A DNA stretch of 64,000 nucleotides from DATLGB01 sp963740765 (GCA_963740765.1 CAVUFN010000001.1:183316-247315), one strand, 5' to 3'. Shown: positions 32,854-41,735, numbered from the stretch's first letter. The notes: generated by a model not told the origin, from the sequence alone. Made by a program: numbers and translations.

Positions 32854-35493
32854 GTGTCGACCTCAGTTCAAGCCTTCAGCGTGCGCCGACTCCGGGTCGT
32901 GGTTGCCGCGGGCATCGCTGCCGCGCTTGCGTTCAGCGCTCCCGCGCTCGCCGGCGACCCCGCGACGAGCATCAAGATCAACGAGATCAAGTCCGCCGGA
33001 TCGACTGACTTCGTCGAGCTGATCAACGTCGCCGACACTGCGACCGACGCGGGCGGGATGGTCGTCAAGAGCGCCTCAGACGGGTCCGGGGTCACGGTTC
33101 CCGCGGGGACGACCATGGCGGCCGGGGGGTTCCGCGTCGTCGAGCTCGGGACCAGCCTGGGCGCGATCGACTCGGCGCGGCTCTTCCTGCCCAGCGGCAC
33201 GACGCCGATCGACAGCCACAGCTGGACGGCGCATGCCTCCACCTCGCTCGGCCGCTGCCCCGACGGGACAGGGCCGATCACGACGACGATCTCGGTGACG
33301 AAGGGCGCGGCGAACGACTGCGCGTCACCGTGGCCGGGGGGGACGGCGGTTCAGCCGGTGGATCAGCCCAACATGCTCAAGGGGGACGTCAGCGGCCTGG
33401 CCTACGAGGGCTCGGGTTCCGCCGAGCCAGGTGTGATCTGGGCCGTCAAGAGCCAGGGCGCCCGGCTGGACCGGCTGGTCTGGGACGGGACCCAATGGAT
33501 GCGCACCCCGAGCAACGGTTGGTCGGCCGGCAAGACGATGCGCTATCCGGACGGCACCGGGACACCCGACACGGAGGCGGCCACGCTGACGGACGCGGGC
33601 GCGGTCGGCGGCGTCTTCGTGTCGAGCGAGCGGGACGAGCGGGACACCGCCACGGAGGCCGTCAGCCGACCGTCGGTGCTGCGCTACGACGTGACGGGCG
33701 ACGACACGACGCTCACCGCGACGCGCGAGTGGAACCTGACCCCGGACCTCCCGGTGGTCAATCCCAACAAGGGGATCGAAGCGGTGGCCTGGATCCCCGA
33801 CTCGTACCTCGTGGCGTCGGGCTTTCACAACGACGCCACCGGACTCCCGTACGACCCCGCGACGTACGCCGATCACGGCAGCGGGCTGTTCGTCGTCGGC
33901 CTCGAGGCGCGGCCGGAGGTCTACGTCTACGCCTTCGAGCAGACCGGACACACCTACGACTACCGGCGCGTCGCGACCTTCCAGAGCGGGATGCGGACCT
34001 TCGTCGACATGCACTGGGAGGCGCAGGCCCAGCGGCTGTGGCTCAACTGCGACGACGTCTGCGCCGGACGGACCGCCACCTTCCAGGTGGAGACCGCGCC
34101 GGGCCCGGATCAGGGCCACTTCGTCGTCAGGGCCAACTACGAGCGCCCGTCGGGCATGCCCAACCTGAACAACAAGGGCTTCACGATCGCGGCCGGGAGC
34201 GAGTGCGTGAACGGCGTCAAGCCGGTCTACTGGGCCGACGGGGCCTACACCGACGGCCATGTGCTGCGCGCCGGCACGCTGACGTGTGACCTGACTCCGG
34301 AACCGTCGCCGTCGCCGAGCCCGGAGCCATCGCCCAGTCCGAGTCCGGAGCCGTCGCCGTCGCCGAGTCCCGAGCCGACACCCTCGCCGAGTCCTGAGCC
34401 GACGCCGAGCCCGTCGCCCACCCCTGAGCCATCGCCGTCGCCGAGCCCGGAGCCGTCCCCGAGCCCGTCGCCTTCGCCTTCTCCCAGCCCGGAGCCGTCG
34501 CCCTCGCCGAGCCCGTCGCCGTCGCCGAGCCCGTCGCCGTCGCCGAGCCCAGAGCCGTCGCCCAGTCCGAGCCCGGAGCCCTCGCCCTCGCCGAGCCCGG
34601 AGCCCTCGCCCAGTCCGAGCCCGGAGCCTGAGCCGTCTCCGTCACCGAGTCCCGAGCCGTCGCCGTCGCCCAGCCCGGAGCCGTCAGCGACACCGTCGCC
34701 GAGTCCGGACCCGTCGCCGTCGCCCAGCCCTGCCCCGTCCTCGTCGCCCAGCCCCGGCCCGACCCCGACCGCCGCCCCCGATCCCGCCGCCGACAGCGTC
34801 ACCGCCGTCGCGGTCGCTGCGACGGTGATCAACGCAACCGTGGGTCCCGGCGTCGGGGCAGCGGGCACGCCGACCGGTTCGGTCACCTTCACGGTGGACG
34901 GCGAGGTCGTCGGCACCGTGCCGCTTGCGTTCGGCTGGGCGAGCCTGGGCTACCACGTTCCGGCCGGAGCGGCCCGGACCGTCGTGGCGACCTACTCGGG
35001 CGACAGCGCGTTCAACGGGTCGTCGGCGAGCGTCGTGCGCCGCGATCCCGTCATCACGGCTTCGATGCTCGCCGCACGCGGCCCGTCGGCAGCGGGGTGG
35101 TACCGGGTGCCGATCACGGTCACCTTCGCCTGCACGGCCGTCTTCTCGCCCGTGAGCTGCCCGGCGCCCGTCACCCTGGACACGTCCGGCGCCGCCCAGT
35201 CCGTCGTCGGCGTGGCCACCGCCGCCGACGGCGGGGCCGCCCTCGCCTCCCTGAGCCCGCTCGACATCGACCTCGTGGCACCGACCGTCAGGGTCGCCGG
35301 CGTCAAGCGCGGCAAGGTCTACCGGCGCCGGGCCCCGCGGCCCAGGTGCAAGGCGGCCGACAAGCTCTCCGGCGTCGCCTGGTGCAGGCTCCGCGTCAAG
35401 AAGCGCAGGCGCGGCGCACGGCAGGTCGTCGTCACGGCGACCGACAAGGCGGGCAACGTCGCGAAGGCGCGCGTGCGCTATCGCCTCCGGTAA
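32854..35493 (+). CDS. Secreted lamin-tail domain surface protein with long SPSPEP repeat stalk
   Basis: 879 residues. Signal peptide 1-33 (cut near ALAG). Residues 38-155 are a lamin-tail domain (INEIKSAGSTDFVELINVAD...). About 170-480 is a beta-rich domain with three cysteine pairs and WDGTQWMRTP / GIEAVAWIPD segments like propeller or esterase-like phytase blades. Residues 483-645 are a Ser-Pro-Glu repeat stalk. About 650-735 is a bacterial Ig-like repeat (GSVTFTVDGEVVGTVPL...ATYSGDSAFNGS), and a basic C-terminal domain follows. A surface-displayed binding or hydrolytic protein is likely. Confidence 0.75.
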   Translation: MSTSVQAFSVRRLRVVVAAGIAAALAFSAPALAGDPATSIKINEIKSAGSTDFVELINVADTATDAGGMVVKSASDGSGVTVPAGTTMAAGGFRVVELGTSLGAIDSARLFLPSGTTPIDSHSWTAHASTSLGRCPDGTGPITTTISVTKGAANDCASPWPGGTAVQPVDQPNMLKGDVSGLAYEGSGSAEPGVIWAVKSQGARLDRLVWDGTQWMRTPSNGWSAGKTMRYPDGTGTPDTEAATLTDAGAVGGVFVSSERDERDTATEAVSRPSVLRYDVTGDDTTLTATREWNLTPDLPVVNPNKGIEAVAWIPDSYLVASGFHNDATGLPYDPATYADHGSGLFVVGLEARPEVYVYAFEQTGHTYDYRRVATFQSGMRTFVDMHWEAQAQRLWLNCDDVCAGRTATFQVETAPGPDQGHFVVRANYERPSGMPNLNNKGFTIAAGSECVNGVKPVYWADGAYTDGHVLRAGTLTCDLTPEPSPSPSPEPSPSPSPEPSPSPSPEPTPSPSPEPTPSPSPTPEPSPSPSPEPSPSPSPSPSPSPEPSPSPSPSPSPSPSPSPSPEPSPSPSPEPSPSPSPEPSPSPSPEPEPSPSPSPEPSPSPSPEPSATPSPSPDPSPSPSPAPSSSPSPGPTPTAAPDPAADSVTAVAVAATVINATVGPGVGAAGTPTGSVTFTVDGEVVGTVPLAFGWASLGYHVPAGAARTVVATYSGDSAFNGSSASVVRRDPVITASMLAARGPSAAGWYRVPITVTFACTAVFSPVSCPAPVTLDTSGAAQSVVGVATAADGGAALASLSPLDIDLVAPTVRVAGVKRGKVYRRRAPRPRCKAADKLSGVAWCRLRVKKRRRGARQVVVTATDKAGNVAKARVRYRLR
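34297..34770 (+). repeat. SPSPEP-encoding tandem repeat tract
   Basis: About 470 bases of imperfect 6- and 12-base units (variants of CCGTCGCCGAGCCCGGAG) coding for Ser-Pro-Glu-Pro repeats, an extended stalk within the lamin-tail protein. The repeats keep frame and vary at third positions, so they are old enough to have drifted. Copy number is likely to differ between strains. The antisense frame is open but meaningless (Gly-Asp-Ser). Confidence 0.9.
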
Positions 35494-35540
35494 CCCCGCA
35501 ACGTCCCGACGTAGGCTTCGTTGAGGCGATCACCGTGACC

Positions 35541-36755
35541 ATGCCGTTCGCATCGAAGTCGGTCGTGCTTGCCGGCGTGGTCGCGTTGCTCGCGCCGGGC
35601 ATCGCACGCGCCGAGGTCACCCTCGCCGAGGGGACGCCGGAGGTCGGGCGCGTGCATCTCGTCGCGTCCGCGAGCGCTCCGGGCGTGCGCATCGTGGAGG
35701 ACGTCGACGGCGCGGACATCGCACTCGCGGACGGGGCGGAGGCACGCACGGACTGGACGTGCGAGAGCACGCGCACGTTCGCGGCCATCGCGGGGGAGGA
35801 GCGCAGCGCGCCGCTGACGGTCACGACGCCCTCCTGCGAGGACCGGATCCGGGTCAGGTCCCGTCCGAACGTCGGCCTCCACGAGGACCTGCGGATCTCG
35901 GTCGTGGACCGCTGGGCGCTCGGGGACCTTCCGGCTGCCGTCTGCGCCGTGCGCCCGGACCAGAGCCGGACCTGCCACCAGGTCGCGCTGCCGCAGGACC
36001 AGAACGTCGCGCACACCGTGTTCGCCGCGTCCGCCGCGGGTCGGTGGCGCATCGAGGCGACCACGCCCGCCGGCGTCTTCACGCGGGCCGTGACGGTGGT
36101 GCGCAAGCACTACCCGGCCGGAGGCCCGACCGTCCTGTTCACAGGCGACTCGATGATGCTGGCGACCCGCCACGTCCTCCAGCACCGGCTCCCCGGCAAC
36201 GCACGCACGATCGACGACATCTACGTCGGGTCGGGCATCACGCGGCCGTTCGTCATCGACTGGGCGACATTGCCGGCCCGGCAGGTCCGCGCCTATCACC
36301 CGGACGCGACCGTGATCTCGCTCGGGATGGGGGACGGGCGGGAGCTGACGACGCCGGCCGGGACCGTCGAGTGCTGCGGGACCGACTACGTCGCCGCCTA
36401 CGCGCGCCACGCACGCGCGATCATGCGCGCCTACGCCCGCCACGGGGACGGTGCCGTGGTGTGGCTCAACGAGCCGTTCACCCGCGACCCGGCACGCTGG
36501 CCCGAGGAGGCCGCCGTCAACGCCGCGCTCGCGCTCGCGGCGCAGGGCCTCACGCGGGTCCGGCTGGTCGATCTCGCAACGACCTTCACGCCCGGCGGCG
36601 CCTACCGGAAGTACCTCGACCGCGACGGCGTGCGCGTGCGCGTCCGGACCAGCGACGGCATCCACCTCACGCGGGCCGGCGCGCGCATCGCCTCCCGGCT
36701 CGTGATGGCGCGGTTGCGCCGGCTGGGCGTCATCGGCCCTTCAGGACCACCCTGA
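35541..36755 (+). CDS. Secreted SGNH-hydrolase family protein
   Basis: 404 residues from ATG 35541. Signal peptide 1-24 (ends IARA), then two beta-sandwich-like segments. The SGNH core starts near 195: VLFTGDSMM (catalytic Ser), a later SDGIHLTRAG (Asp and His), with VECCGTDYVAAYARHARAIM between. The core is paralogous to the SGNH protein 3' of the MBOAT gene, sharing the Cys-Cys motif, FTPGG.YR and DGIHL. It probably moves or removes acyl groups on an envelope polymer. The open frame upstream of 35541 is antisense-like. Confidence 0.75.
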   Translation: MPFASKSVVLAGVVALLAPGIARAEVTLAEGTPEVGRVHLVASASAPGVRIVEDVDGADIALADGAEARTDWTCESTRTFAAIAGEERSAPLTVTTPSCEDRIRVRSRPNVGLHEDLRISVVDRWALGDLPAAVCAVRPDQSRTCHQVALPQDQNVAHTVFAASAAGRWRIEATTPAGVFTRAVTVVRKHYPAGGPTVLFTGDSMMLATRHVLQHRLPGNARTIDDIYVGSGITRPFVIDWATLPARQVRAYHPDATVISLGMGDGRELTTPAGTVECCGTDYVAAYARHARAIMRAYARHGDGAVVWLNEPFTRDPARWPEEAAVNAALALAAQGLTRVRLVDLATTFTPGGAYRKYLDRDGVRVRVRTSDGIHLTRAGARIASRLVMARLRRLGVIGPSGPP

Positions 36756-36877
36756 TCCGGCCCCTGCCGACCAGGCTGCCGGTGGCCGAGACGGTGCACA
36801 ACGGCGCGCCGGCCATCGGGAGCTTCAAGCGGCGCGTGAACTTGCCGTACCCCGGCAGCGGAAGTCGTGTAGAACGT

Positions 36878-37192
36878 ATGTTCGTGTCGATCAAGGGCTC
36901 CGCCTACGCAAACTTCCGGCGGGCTCTGCTCGGGGGCAACATGCACATCATCGAGGCGGCGGCGGCCGAGCTCGGCGTGATCGCGCTCGAGGACGCGCTG
37001 CGGATCCTCGTGGTGATGGGCCGGGCGAGCGACCCGCGCTATCCCCGGGCGGCGGCGAAGTGGGCGGCGCGGGTGACGGCAGAGCGGGGCCTGGACGTCG
37101 ACGACAGCCGGCGGCTGCTGGCGCTGGTGGAGTGCCTGCCGGACGCGCCCGAAGCGCTCGAGCCCGTGCTCCGGCGGCTCTGCGCGAGCTAG
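36878..37192 (+). CDS. Uncharacterised 104-residue helical protein
   Basis: MFVSIKGSAYANFRRALLGGNMHIIEAAAAELGVIALEDALRI... is a compact all-helix protein ending in LEPVLRRLCAS. I recall similar small proteins as repeated paralogues in Solirubrobacterales, without assigned function; that is memory rather than something shown here. The arrangement of amphipathic helices could be a DNA- or protein-binding unit. It sits 13 bases before the MBOAT gene. Confidence 0.55.
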   Translation: MFVSIKGSAYANFRRALLGGNMHIIEAAAAELGVIALEDALRILVVMGRASDPRYPRAAAKWAARVTAERGLDVDDSRRLLALVECLPDAPEALEPVLRRLCAS

Positions 37193-37205
37193 CTTCACGC
37201 GCGCC

Positions 37206-38591
37206 GTGATCTTCCCGACCGTCGAGTTCGCCGTCTTCTTCCCACTGATCCTGGCGGCGAACTGGCTGCTGATGCCGCACCAGCGGATCTGGAAGCCGTT
37301 CATGCTGGTCGCCAGCTACGCCTTCTACGGCGCGGCGGGCGCGAAGTTCTGCCTGCTGCTGGCGGGCATCACGATCTGGAACCAGGTCGCGGCGAAGCTG
37401 ATGCAGGCGCGACCGGAGCGCAAGAGGGCGATCGTCACCGTCGCGGTGATCGGCGATCTGGCCGTGCTCGGCGTCTTCAAGTACTACGGCTTCTTCGCGA
37501 CGCAGATCAACGACGTGCTGAGCGACTTCGGGCTGGGCCTGAGCGCGCCGCTGGTCGCCCTGGCCATCCCGCTCGGCGTCTCGTTCTTCACCTTCCAGGC
37601 GATCTCGTACACGGTCGACGTCTACCGCGGCGAGATCGAGCCGGGCAGCTTCCTCGACGTCGCCCTCTACCTGGCCTTCTTCCCGCACGTGGTCGCCGGC
37701 CCGATCGTGCGCGCGAAGGAGTTCCTGCCCCAGCTGGCGAGCGCGCGCAGCCGCCACAACGTCCCCGTCGGCGCCGCGACGGGCCTGATCGCACTCGGCC
37801 TGATCAAGAAGGTGGCGATCGCGGACTACCTCGCGCGCGAGGTGGTCGATCCCGTCTTCGCCGTCCCGCAGGCCTATCACGCGCCCGACATCCTGCTGGC
37901 CAGCTACGCCTACGCCGCCCAGATCTTCTGCGACTTCAGCGGCTATACGGACATCGCGATCGGCATCGCGCTGCTGTGCGGCTTCGTCTTCCCGCAGAAC
38001 TTCGACCGCCCCTATGCGAGCACCGGCTTCCAGATGTTCTGGCGCCGCTGGCACATGACGCTGAGCCGGTTCCTGCGCGACTTCCTCTACATCCCGCTGG
38101 GCGGCAACCGCAAGGGCAAGCTGCTCACCTACCGCAACCTGATGCTGACGATGGTCCTCGGCGGCCTCTGGCACGGAGCGGCGTGGACGTTCGTGCTGTG
38201 GGGCGCGCTGCACGGTGCGGGGCTCGCCGCCGAGCGAGCGCTGGGCGGACGGCTGAGGACGCCGGCGGTCGTCGGCTGGCTCGTCACCTTCCACCTGGTC
38301 GTGCTCGGCTGGATCCTGTTCCGCTCGCCGAGCCTCGGTCTGGCGGGCGACTTCCTGGGCCAGTTCACCGACTTCGGCGCTGCGACACTCTGGACCGTGC
38401 CCGCCGTCCTGGCCATCGCCGCCGTCGTCGGCCTGCAGCTCGTGCCGCGCGGCGCGATCGAGGCGGTGCGCCTGCGCATCGAGGCCGCCCCGCCGGTCGC
38501 GCTCGGCGCGGGGCTCGCGGTCGTCGTGATGTTCGTCGCCGCCACCGTCCCGTCCCAGGGCGTTCCGCCCTTCATCTACTTCCAGTTCTAA
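37206..38591 (+). CDS. MBOAT family O-acyltransferase (AlgI/PatA-like)
   Basis: 461 residues with about ten membrane helices. The family signatures are present: FFPHVVAGPIVRAKEFLPQL, FCDFSGYTDIAIGIALLCGF, FWRRWHMTLSRFLRDFLYIPLGG and the catalytic His in GGLWHGAAWTFVLWG near residue 320. This is the membrane half of two-part acylation systems (AlgI, DltB, PatA), which pass acetyl groups across the membrane for an SGNH partner to place on a polymer. GTG 37206 is used. The TAA stop directly abuts the start of the SGNH partner. Confidence 0.9.
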   Translation: MIFPTVEFAVFFPLILAANWLLMPHQRIWKPFMLVASYAFYGAAGAKFCLLLAGITIWNQVAAKLMQARPERKRAIVTVAVIGDLAVLGVFKYYGFFATQINDVLSDFGLGLSAPLVALAIPLGVSFFTFQAISYTVDVYRGEIEPGSFLDVALYLAFFPHVVAGPIVRAKEFLPQLASARSRHNVPVGAATGLIALGLIKKVAIADYLAREVVDPVFAVPQAYHAPDILLASYAYAAQIFCDFSGYTDIAIGIALLCGFVFPQNFDRPYASTGFQMFWRRWHMTLSRFLRDFLYIPLGGNRKGKLLTYRNLMLTMVLGGLWHGAAWTFVLWGALHGAGLAAERALGGRLRTPAVVGWLVTFHLVVLGWILFRSPSLGLAGDFLGQFTDFGAATLWTVPAVLAIAAVVGLQLVPRGAIEAVRLRIEAAPPVALGAGLAVVVMFVAATVPSQGVPPFIYFQF

Positions 38592-39614
38592 GTGGCCCAG
38601 CCCCCCGAGATCATCCCGCCCATCTCGCCGCAGACGCGCCGCCGCGGCGCGCGCGAGGCGCTCGTCGTCGTCGCCGTCGCCGCGATCGTGCTGGTGCTCG
38701 CCCAGGGGCCCTCGATCAAGCGGACGGGGGAGCGGATGGACCCCGGCGTGATCCGGTCCGTCGTCCTCGCCGTCGGCAAGCCCGCCGCGGCCATCGCCGG
38801 CGGCCTGCCCTTCGCCGACGCCGCCCACGACATCACCGCCGGCCTCTCGCCCGACGGGGACCTCACCAACACCGAGAACGGCTTCGCGGCCACGAAGGAC
38901 CTCCAGGGCGTCGCGCCGGTCACGCCCGACGCGTTCGGCCCGGCCGACCTCGGTCCCGCGCAGGCACCCGCGCGCGGTCTGCGGACCCTGCTCGTCACCG
39001 GCGACTCGCTGTCCCAGCCGCTGGACTCCGTGCTCGCCCGGCGCCTGGCCGGCGGCCAGGCGACGCAGGTCGTCCGCGACCCGCACATCGGCACCGGCAT
39101 CTCGAAGTCCGACCTCGTCGACTGGGGCCAGCTCTCGGTCCGCCAGGTCGGCCAGGACACGCCGGACGCGGTGGTCGTCTTCATCGGCGCCAACGAGGGC
39201 TTCCCGATCGACGGCATCGACTGCTGCGACGCCGAGTACGCGGCCGCCTACGCGACCCGCGCGCGGACGATGATGAACACGTATCGCCGGGACGGCGTGG
39301 CGCGCGTCTACTGGCTCACGCTGCCGCTGCCGCGCGACAAGGACCGCCAGGAGATCGCGCGCGTGGTCAACGCCTCCGTGCGCGCCGCCGCGTCCGCCTA
39401 CCGGGCGCAGGTCCGGGTCGTCGACATGACCGCGCTGTTCACCCCCGGCGGCCGCTACCGCGACGACATGGAGGTCGACGGCAAGGAGACGCTGGTCCGC
39501 GAGGCGGACGGCATCCACCTCAACGAGGCCGGCTCAGAGCTGGCGGCAAGCGTCGTCCAGCGCGCGCTCGCGCAGGACTTCAAGGACGTGCCGCAGGACA
39601 ATAGGTGTAAGTAG
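38592..39614 (+). CDS. Membrane-anchored SGNH protein, partner of the MBOAT (DUF459-like)
   Basis: 340 residues from GTG immediately after the MBOAT stop. Residues 20-42 are a single N-terminal anchor, and the rest is extracytoplasmic. LLVTGDSLSQPLDS holds the catalytic Ser, VFIGANEGF the Asn, and EADGIHLNEAG the Asp/His pair. It should complete the O-acylation machine. The last four codons (AGG TGT AAG TAG) come from the junction with the IS element; without the insertion the gene probably ended ...PQDN just there, so loss of function is unlikely. Confidence 0.85.
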   Translation: MAQPPEIIPPISPQTRRRGAREALVVVAVAAIVLVLAQGPSIKRTGERMDPGVIRSVVLAVGKPAAAIAGGLPFADAAHDITAGLSPDGDLTNTENGFAATKDLQGVAPVTPDAFGPADLGPAQAPARGLRTLLVTGDSLSQPLDSVLARRLAGGQATQVVRDPHIGTGISKSDLVDWGQLSVRQVGQDTPDAVVVFIGANEGFPIDGIDCCDAEYAAAYATRARTMMNTYRRDGVARVYWLTLPLPRDKDRQEIARVVNASVRAAASAYRAQVRVVDMTALFTPGGRYRDDMEVDGKETLVREADGIHLNEAGSELAASVVQRALAQDFKDVPQDNRCK

Positions 39615-40089
39615 GCCGATGTGCCGCCGGTGACGCGCTTGCCGGCGCCGCGGGTGATCCGGCCGAGTTTCTTGACGTCGATGTGGATCAGCTCGCCGGG
39701 GCGCTCGCGTTCATAGCGCCGGGCGGGCTCCAGGCCGAGCCGTCCGAGCTTGCCCATCCCGATCCGCTTGAGCACCGCGCTGATCGTCGAGGCCGGCATG
39801 TCGAGCAGGTCCGCGAGCTCGGGGCGGTGAAGCGCAACCGCCGCAGCCCGGCGATCAGCAGAACCACGCGCTCGTCGGTGCGGTTGGGGACCCGATGCGG
39901 CGCCGACGATCTGTCAACCAGGCCCGCCTCACCCTCCGCGCGCCACCGTGCCAGCCACTTGTGCGCGGTGCGCTCGCTGACGCCGGCCGCCTCGGCGGCC
40001 GCCGCCAGCGACCACCCCGCGACCTCGATCCTGTCGATCAACAACTGCCGTCCCTCGACGCTGAGACGAGCATTAGCGTGCAACTTCAT
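39609..40089 (-). pseudogene. IS481-family transposase, truncated and frameshifted
   Basis: The ATG at 40089 has a good AAGGAG site. The first 90 residues are the HTH region (GWSLAAAAEAAGVSERTAHKWLARWRAEGEAGLVDRSSAP). Near 39822 one base is missing (CCGAG for CCGGAG), shifting ELADLLDMPASTISAVLKRIGMGKLGRLGLEP into another frame. It continues through ERPGELIHIDVKKLGRI to GKRVTGG, then jumps to AYLHL. The rve-type DDE domain beyond the first Asp is gone, so no active enzyme can be made. Confidence 0.75.
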
Positions 40090-40150
40090 CCGGTTCTCCT
40101 TGATGCTGGGGCCTAGAGAACCACCAGCCTCTCAAGGAGACCCGGATGAA
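40085..40150. repeat. 19-bp inverted repeat over the transposase start and ribosome-binding site
   Basis: TTCATCCGGTTCTCCTTGA (40085-40103) and TCAAGGAGACCCGGATGAA (40132-40150) are complementary at 18 of 19 positions around a 28-base loop. On the minus strand the 3' arm holds the AAGGAG site and the ATG of the transposase. A transcript entering from outside would fold and hide the start, a known way for insertion sequences to limit transposase made by read-through. Confidence 0.7.
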
Positions 40151-40170
40151 CAACGTGCCTAGGAATACAA

Positions 40171-40545
40171 CTAGGTGTTCTGCGAGTAGGTGAACTTGAC
40201 GGTCTTGCCGCCGTTCTTGCAGGTCGTCTTGGAGACGTACTGCGTGGGGCTCGACGTGCGCTTCTCCGAGCACGAGTAGCCCTTGACCTTCTTGGTGCAC
40301 CGGCCGGCCCGGCCGGGGCGGCACTTGTTGAACGCCTTGACGAGGCCCTTGGCCCGCTTGCACGAGGTCCCGGACGCGCTCAGCGACGTCACGTAGGTCG
40401 TCCCGAGGGTGCTCGGCTTGGACCCGCCCTTCTGGGCCGCCGACAGCCCGCAATGCTTGCTGGCGTGGGCGACGGGGCCGGCCGCGGAGGCGACCGGCGC
40501 GGCAGCGAGGACGAGCAGGCAGGGCACGAGCAGGCGTCGGAACAT
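40171..40545 (-). CDS. Small secreted cysteine-rich protein
   Basis: 124 residues with a signal peptide (1-21, ends ASA). The mature part is basic and has six cysteines (KHCGL, TSCKR, NKCRP, GRCTK, YSCSE, TTCKN), enough for three disulfides. No catalytic motif or named family is recognised. Its TAG stop is the reverse reading of the CTAG at 40171-40174, directly at the right edge of the IS element. Confidence 0.65.
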   Translation of the reverse strand: MFRRLLVPCLLVLAAAPVASAAGPVAHASKHCGLSAAQKGGSKPSTLGTTYVTSLSASGTSCKRAKGLVKAFNKCRPGRAGRCTKKVKGYSCSEKRTSSPTQYVSKTTCKNGGKTVKFTYSQNT

Positions 40546-40613
40546 GGCGCCGAATGTAGGGCTCAGGAAGCTCTGAGCCGGCGCACACCGGTCTCGCAGC
40601 GGACGGTTGCAGG

Positions 40614-41735
40614 ATGGCCGTCATGCCGCAGATCGACATCGTCCTCCCCGTCTTCAACGAGGCCAGGTCGATCCAAGCGAGCGTCTGGCGGCTGCACGAC
40701 TTCCTGAGCTCGGACGCGATGCCGTGGCACTGGCGCATCGTCATCGCCGACAATGCGTCCACCGACCGGACGCCGGAGCTGGCGCGGCGGCTGGCGGCGC
40801 GTCTCGACGGGGTCGACTACCTGCGTCTGGAGGAGAAGGGCCGCGGCCGCGCGCTGCGCACGGCATGGACGGGGTCGCAGGCGCGCGTGGTCGCCTACAT
40901 GGATGTCGACCTGTCGACGGACCTGCGCGCGCTGCTGCCGCTGGTCGCGCCGCTGGTGTCCGGGCACTCCGACGTCGCGATCGGGACGCGGCTCGCGCCC
41001 GGGTCGCGAGTCACGCGCGGCGCCAAGCGCGAGGTCATCTCACGCATCTACAACGTCACACTTCACACCGCGCTGCGGACCCGCTTCTCCGACGCCCAGT
41101 GCGGGTTCAAGGCGGTCCGCGCCGACGTCCTGAGGTCGCTGCTGGCCGGCGTGCGCGACGAGGAGTGGTTCTTCGACACGGAGCTGCTGGTGCTCGCCCA
41201 GCGCCGCGGGCTGCGCATCCACGAAGTCCCGGTGGACTGGGTGGACGATCCCGACTCGACGGTGCACATCGCCCGCACGGCGTGGCGGGACCTCAAGGGC
41301 GTCGCGCGCCTCCTCGCGGACAGCTCCGTGGCCCGCTTCGCCGGCGTGGGCGCGATCAGCACGCTCGCCTACGCGCTCCTCTTCCTGATCCTGCGGGGCT
41401 CCCTCGGCCCCGCGCTTGCCAACGGCCTCTCCCTGGCTGTCACCGCCGTCGGCAACACCGCGGCCAACCGGCGCCTCACCTTCCGCATCCGCGGCCGCGC
41501 CGGCCTGCTGCGCCAGCACGCGGCGGGCGCCATGGTCTTCATCCTCACCCTGGGGCTGACGACCGCGGCGCTCGGCGTGCTCCACGGACTGGACGCGACC
41601 CCGCCCCGGCCGGTCGAGCTGACCGTCCTGATCGTCGCGTCGCTGGTGGCGACCGTGACCCGCTTCGTCGCCCTGCGCTCCTGGGTCTTCGCCCGGCACG
41701 GCCGACGGACCGCCTCGGTAGCCTCGACGGCTTGA
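40614..41735 (+). CDS. Family 2 glycosyltransferase fused to GtrA-like membrane domain
   Basis: 373 residues. Residues 6-235 are a dolichol-phosphate-sugar-synthase-like GT2 domain: IVLPVFNEARSI, VIADNASTDRT, VAYMDVDLSTD (DxD-type) and SDAQCGFKAVRAD. Residues 240-360 are four hydrophobic helices of the GtrA type (FAGVGAISTLAYALLFLIL, NTAANRRLTFRIRG). It should load a polyprenyl phosphate with a sugar and help flip it for use outside, for example by the GT39 protein 1.2 kb downstream. The TGA overlaps the greA TTG start. Confidence 0.85.
   Translation: MAVMPQIDIVLPVFNEARSIQASVWRLHDFLSSDAMPWHWRIVIADNASTDRTPELARRLAARLDGVDYLRLEEKGRGRALRTAWTGSQARVVAYMDVDLSTDLRALLPLVAPLVSGHSDVAIGTRLAPGSRVTRGAKREVISRIYNVTLHTALRTRFSDAQCGFKAVRADVLRSLLAGVRDEEWFFDTELLVLAQRRGLRIHEVPVDWVDDPDSTVHIARTAWRDLKGVARLLADSSVARFAGVGAISTLAYALLFLILRGSLGPALANGLSLAVTAVGNTAANRRLTFRIRGRAGLLRQHAAGAMVFILTLGLTTAALGVLHGLDATPPRPVELTVLIVASLVATVTRFVALRSWVFARHGRRTASVASTA

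Larger units (their letters stand above)
39609..40166 (-). mobile_element. Internally deleted IS481-family element
   Basis: About 560 bases between near-identical direct repeats ACAATAGGTGT (39598-39608) and ACAACTAGGTGT (40167-40178), a plausible target-site duplication with one base lost on the left. Inside is the N-terminal half of an IS481-type transposase on the minus strand. The DDE catalytic part is missing, so the element (normally about 1.1 kb) is a deletion derivative that could move only with help. It sits between two convergent genes. Confidence 0.55.

Noticed and set aside
34245..34916. 223-codon Gly-Asp-Ser repeat frame on the minus strand
   Set aside because: Mirror of the SPSPEP repeat tract; open only because the repeat has no stop in any frame.
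36948..39518. 856-codon minus-strand frame over the MBOAT/SGNH genes
   Set aside because: Low-complexity Asp/Arg/Glu/Val sequence with no motif; the plus-strand genes have clear families.
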